This document shows positions 61,056-64,000 of a DNA stretch of 64,000 nt, piece after piece. Numbering within the stretch: the stretch's first letter is position 1; each line of letters begins with the position of its first letter. The notes under the pieces are model-generated. The model worked only from the letters and a program-made list of their open reading frames with translations, had not been told where the DNA came from and ran no database searches. The translations under genes and the position numbers were made by a program. Origin of the DNA: Patiria pectinifera (taxonomy: Eukaryota; Echinodermata; Asteroidea; Valvatida; Asterinidae); the NCBI GenBank assembly GCA_029964075.1, contig CM057148.1, forward strand, positions 26,777,916 to 26,841,915, written 5' to 3'.

Positions 61056-62734
61056 AGCAAGGGCTGTCAGCGCCAGCCGACATGGCTCTCATGTGTCGCG
61101 GTCTAAAGGTACCTTATCATGGATGGATTTTGACAAACTATACCTTGTTGGATGGCGGATGAATGGGTCAACAAGCTGACAAATCGGCAAAGCTTCAGAC
61201 TTGAAACTTTTGGAGTGAGCCCCAGACGTAGGTAAATGATGCCCCAAGTTTCGTTTTTGTGCAGTAAGTCCCATAGCAAGGGCTGTCAGCGCCAGCCGAC
61301 ATGGCTCTCATGTGTCGCGGTCTAAAGGTACCTTATCATGGATGGATTTTGACAAACTATACCTTGTTGGATGGCGGATGAATGGGTCAACAAGCTGACA
61401 AATCGGCAAAGCTTCAGACTTGAAACTTTTGGAGTGAGCCACAGACGTAGGGGCACGATGCCACCAGTTTCGTTTTTGTGCAGTACGTCCCATAGCAAGG
61501 GCTGTCAGCGCCAGCCGACATGGCTCTCATGTGTCGCGGTCTAAAGGTACCTTATCATGGATGGATTTTGACAAACTATACCTTGTTGGATGGCGGATGA
61601 ATGGGTCAACAAGCTGACAAATCGGCAAAGCTTCAGACTTGAAACTTTTGGAGTGAGCCCCAGACGTAGGTACATGATGCCCCCAGTTTCGTTTTTGTGC
61701 AGTAAGTCCCATAGCAAGGGCTGTCAGCGCCAGCCGACATGGCTCATGTGTCGCGGTCTAAAGGTACCTTATCATAGATGGATTTTGACAAACTATACCT
61801 TGTTGGATGGCGGATGAATGGGTCAACAAGCTGACAAATCGGCAAGGCTTCAGACTTGAAACTTTTGGAGTGAGCCCCAGACGTAGGTACATGATGCCCC
61901 AGTTTCGTTTTTGTGCAGTAAGTCCCATAGCAAGGGCTGTCAGCGCCAGCCGACATGGCTCTCATGTGTCGCGGTCTAAAGGTACCTTATCATGGATGGA
62001 TTTTGACAAACTATACCTTGTTGGATGGCGGATGAATGGGTCAACAAGCTGACAAATCGGCAAAGCTTCAGACTTGAAACTTTTGGAGTGAGCCCCAGAC
62101 TTAGGTACATGATGCCCCAGTTTCGTTTTTGTGCAGTAAGTCCCATAGCAAGGGCTGTCAGCGCCAGCCGACATGGCTCTCATGTGTCGCGGTCTAAAGG
62201 TACCTTATCATGGATGGATTTTGACAAACTATACCTTGTTGGATGGCGGATGAATGGGTCAACAAGCTGACAAATCGGCAAAGCTTCAGACTTGAAACTT
62301 TTGGAGTGAGCCCCAGACGTAGGTACATGATGCCCCCAGTTTCGTTTTTGTGCAGTAAGTCCCATAGCAAGGGCTGTCAGCGCCAGCCGACATGGCTCTC
62401 ATGTGTCGCGGTCTAAAGGTACCTTATCATGGATGGATTTTGACCAACTTTTTTTGTTGGATGGCGGATGAATGGGTCAACAAGCTGACAAATCGGCAAA
62501 GCTTCAGACTTGAAACTTTTGGAGTGAGCCCCAGACGTATGTGCATGATGCCCCCAGTTTCGTTTTTGTGCAGTAAGTCCCATAGCAAGGGCTGTCAGCG
62601 CCAGCCGACATGGCTCTCATGTGTCGCGGTCTAAAGGTACCTTATCATAGATGGATTTTGACAAACTATACCTTGTTGGATGGCGGATGAATGGGTCAAC
62701 AAGCTGACAAATCGGCAAAGCTTCAGACTTGAAA

Positions 62735-63234
62735 NNNNNNNNNNNNNNNNNNNNNNNNNNNNNNNNNNNNNNNNNNNNNNNNNNNNNNNNNNNNNNNNNN
62801 NNNNNNNNNNNNNNNNNNNNNNNNNNNNNNNNNNNNNNNNNNNNNNNNNNNNNNNNNNNNNNNNNNNNNNNNNNNNNNNNNNNNNNNNNNNNNNNNNNNN
62901 NNNNNNNNNNNNNNNNNNNNNNNNNNNNNNNNNNNNNNNNNNNNNNNNNNNNNNNNNNNNNNNNNNNNNNNNNNNNNNNNNNNNNNNNNNNNNNNNNNNN
63001 NNNNNNNNNNNNNNNNNNNNNNNNNNNNNNNNNNNNNNNNNNNNNNNNNNNNNNNNNNNNNNNNNNNNNNNNNNNNNNNNNNNNNNNNNNNNNNNNNNNN
63101 NNNNNNNNNNNNNNNNNNNNNNNNNNNNNNNNNNNNNNNNNNNNNNNNNNNNNNNNNNNNNNNNNNNNNNNNNNNNNNNNNNNNNNNNNNNNNNNNNNNN
63201 NNNNNNNNNNNNNNNNNNNNNNNNNNNNNNNNNN
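62735..63234. other. Assembly gap, exactly 500 N
   Basis: Uniform run of N that ends the satellite block in mid-unit. The right-hand junction with unique DNA is therefore not seen. Confidence 1.
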
Positions 63235-64000
63235 AATAATGGTCTCGTCATACAGTGGGTACCATAGCCTGTATAAACTAGCAAGTATGCCAAGGGTTGA
63301 AGTGGGCCTCAATAACAGACTCAATGATTGGATCTTAATTTTCACGGGTTGAAGAATTGGCCAATCGAGAAATTTGTACCATCAGTGAAAAGGGTATTTC
63401 ATTAGCTTCCCAACAGTGTGGGAACATAGTTCGCTACTTACAGCGTTGAACTCACAGCGCGACCGCCCCCAAAAGGGGAAATCTGCTTCGCACCAAAATA
63501 AATGAGTTCTGATATTTTTGACGGCGTTTTGACAGGTGCGTTTTATGGCTCAGAGAATGACGTCGGTACATTTTCTGAGGTTACAAACTAAATTTCAACA
63601 TCCAGAGTGAGCCTATAGTTAATTTAATTTAACCTGTAAGTGAGTGTGCATTGTTTTTTATCTCAATCCTTACGACCATGTATTTTTTTGGACACAGCTT
63701 ATTAATCAATTAACTATAAATCAGTTGATTTGAATTTGTTCTTTCCTATGTAATCATGGTATAATCTGGCTATCTAGGAAATGTCTGAGGTCATGTTTGT
63801 GTACTTTTTTGCTAGACATCCATTCATTACAATCTGCAAACACTAGTACTGTACATGTCACAGAATTGGTAGCAAGCCAGCTGTTATACATAATCCCTGA
63901 CCACACCCCTATCCCCAATGACCCCCATCTGTACCCAGAGGCTGGCTGGCCCAACCAGTGACAGGTGCAGTGAGTGCACCATCAGTAATTGATGAGAGGC
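63235..64000. other. Unique-looking non-coding DNA right of the gap
   Basis: No satellite unit, coding frame or RNA gene is recognised. Two small perfect hairpins occur: TTCCCA/TGGGAA (63407-63424) and a CCCC/GGGG stem around AAAA (about 63467-63478). The longest open frame (- strand, about 66 codons) has no features of a protein. Confidence 0.5.

Larger units (their letters stand above)
12735..62734. repeat. Satellite DNA array, 218/219-bp unit, about 228 complete copies
   Basis: Head-to-tail copies in one orientation fill the whole block with no insertion. Unit starts (AAGGGCTGTCAGCG) run from 12735 to 62587. The 49,852 bp between them fit 228 units at a mean of 218.65 bp; a partial unit of 148 bp ends the block. 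The basic length is 219 bp; a common variant is 218 bp, because GATGCCCCC has one C fewer. Each typical unit has one KpnI palindrome AAGGTACCTT (first at 12782-12791), one HindIII AAGCTT in the standard sequence, and two competing hairpins near the start (GGCTG/CAGCC and AGCC/GGCT, 12738-12763 in unit 1). Common variant sites are GGCGGATGA or GGCAGATGA, CATGGATGG or CATAGATGG, CAAAGCTTC or CAAGGCTTC, GAGCCCCAG or GAGCCTCAG or GAGCGTCAG, and GTGCATGATG or GTACATGATG. Such arrays are usual in centromeric, subtelomeric or other heterochromatin; which applies cannot be told here. Confidence 0.98.

Noticed and set aside
12765-62300. Recurring 61-81 aa open frames on both strands of every satellite unit
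   Set aside because: They arise because 219 is a multiple of three and the unit has few stops. The frequent unit variants (Ala/Val, Gly/Glu/Asp, Arg/Cys, His/Tyr on one strand) are amino-acid changing, and the C4/C5 difference shifts the frame, so there is no sign of selection on a protein.
12735-62734. Tandem small-RNA genes (snRNA or spliced-leader RNA)
   Set aside because: GTGCAGTAAGT resembles a splice donor and AAACTTTTGGAG an Sm site, but they are about 160-170 bases apart, far more than in known spliced-leader RNAs, and no snRNA core sequence is present. Small-RNA reads could still test it.
12735-62734. 5S rRNA gene repeats
   Set aside because: The unit has a TTGGATGG word as in 5S but lacks the internal control region and the rest of the 5S sequence.
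12735-62734. CENP-B box in the satellite
   Set aside because: The nearest match, TTTCGTTTTTGTGC, lacks the required A and CGGG positions.
12735-62734. CRISPR array
   Set aside because: Units are long and directly contiguous, with no unique spacers, in eukaryotic DNA.
63754-63954. 66-codon frame on the - strand in the right flank
   Set aside because: No motif, no splice or start context; likely chance.

Overview
The window is animal nuclear DNA. The evidence is a Ty3/Gypsy LTR retrotransposon, the end of a LINE, intron-style splice sites, the last exon of a Ly6/uPAR-type GPI-anchored protein, and a very large satellite array. A marine invertebrate is a reasonable guess, but nothing here fixes the species.

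Left part (1-12234). Bases 1-8462 are a Ty3/Gypsy retrotransposon on the + strand. Its 5' LTR lies outside the window. What is visible is a long leader, gag (1458-2795) with one CCHC zinc knuckle, and pol in the -1 frame (protease, reverse transcriptase, RNase H, DD35E integrase, GPY/F-like segment, Ser/Pro-rich tail). Pol has one in-frame TGA at 4583-4585. A possible slippery heptamer abuts the gag stop. The 3' end has a perfect hairpin, a polypurine tract and a 725-bp LTR (7738-8462). The LTR contains four 19-bp repeats and a 52-bp direct repeat flanking a 368-bp segment that looks like an intron. After the LTR come a tRNA-Arg-like SINE head, an unrecognised candidate exon (8916-9108), a Ly6-type terminal exon (9332-9628) with an internal 60/63-bp duplication, a 5'-truncated LINE end on the - strand (10856-11573), and a TATA-driven candidate first exon encoding a signal peptide on the - strand (12009-11941).

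Central part (12735-62734). This is one uninterrupted head-to-tail satellite with a 218/219-bp unit, about 228 complete units plus a partial one. Units are close to identical. A few diagnostic sites sort them into subfamilies that change along the array, form local 2-, 3- and 6-unit higher-order registers, and reappear tens of units apart. Divergent units keep one half nearly unchanged while the other half varies. The block is exactly 50,000 bp and sits between two runs of exactly 500 N. This looks like a fixed-length scaffolding fragment, so its true length and neighbours are uncertain.

Right part (63235-64000). This is AT-rich non-coding DNA with two small hairpins and no recognisable gene.

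The host-gene pieces (Ly6 exon, signal-peptide exon, candidate exon) are on different strands or in incompatible phases, so I do not assemble them into one gene. The satellite is the dominant and most unusual feature.
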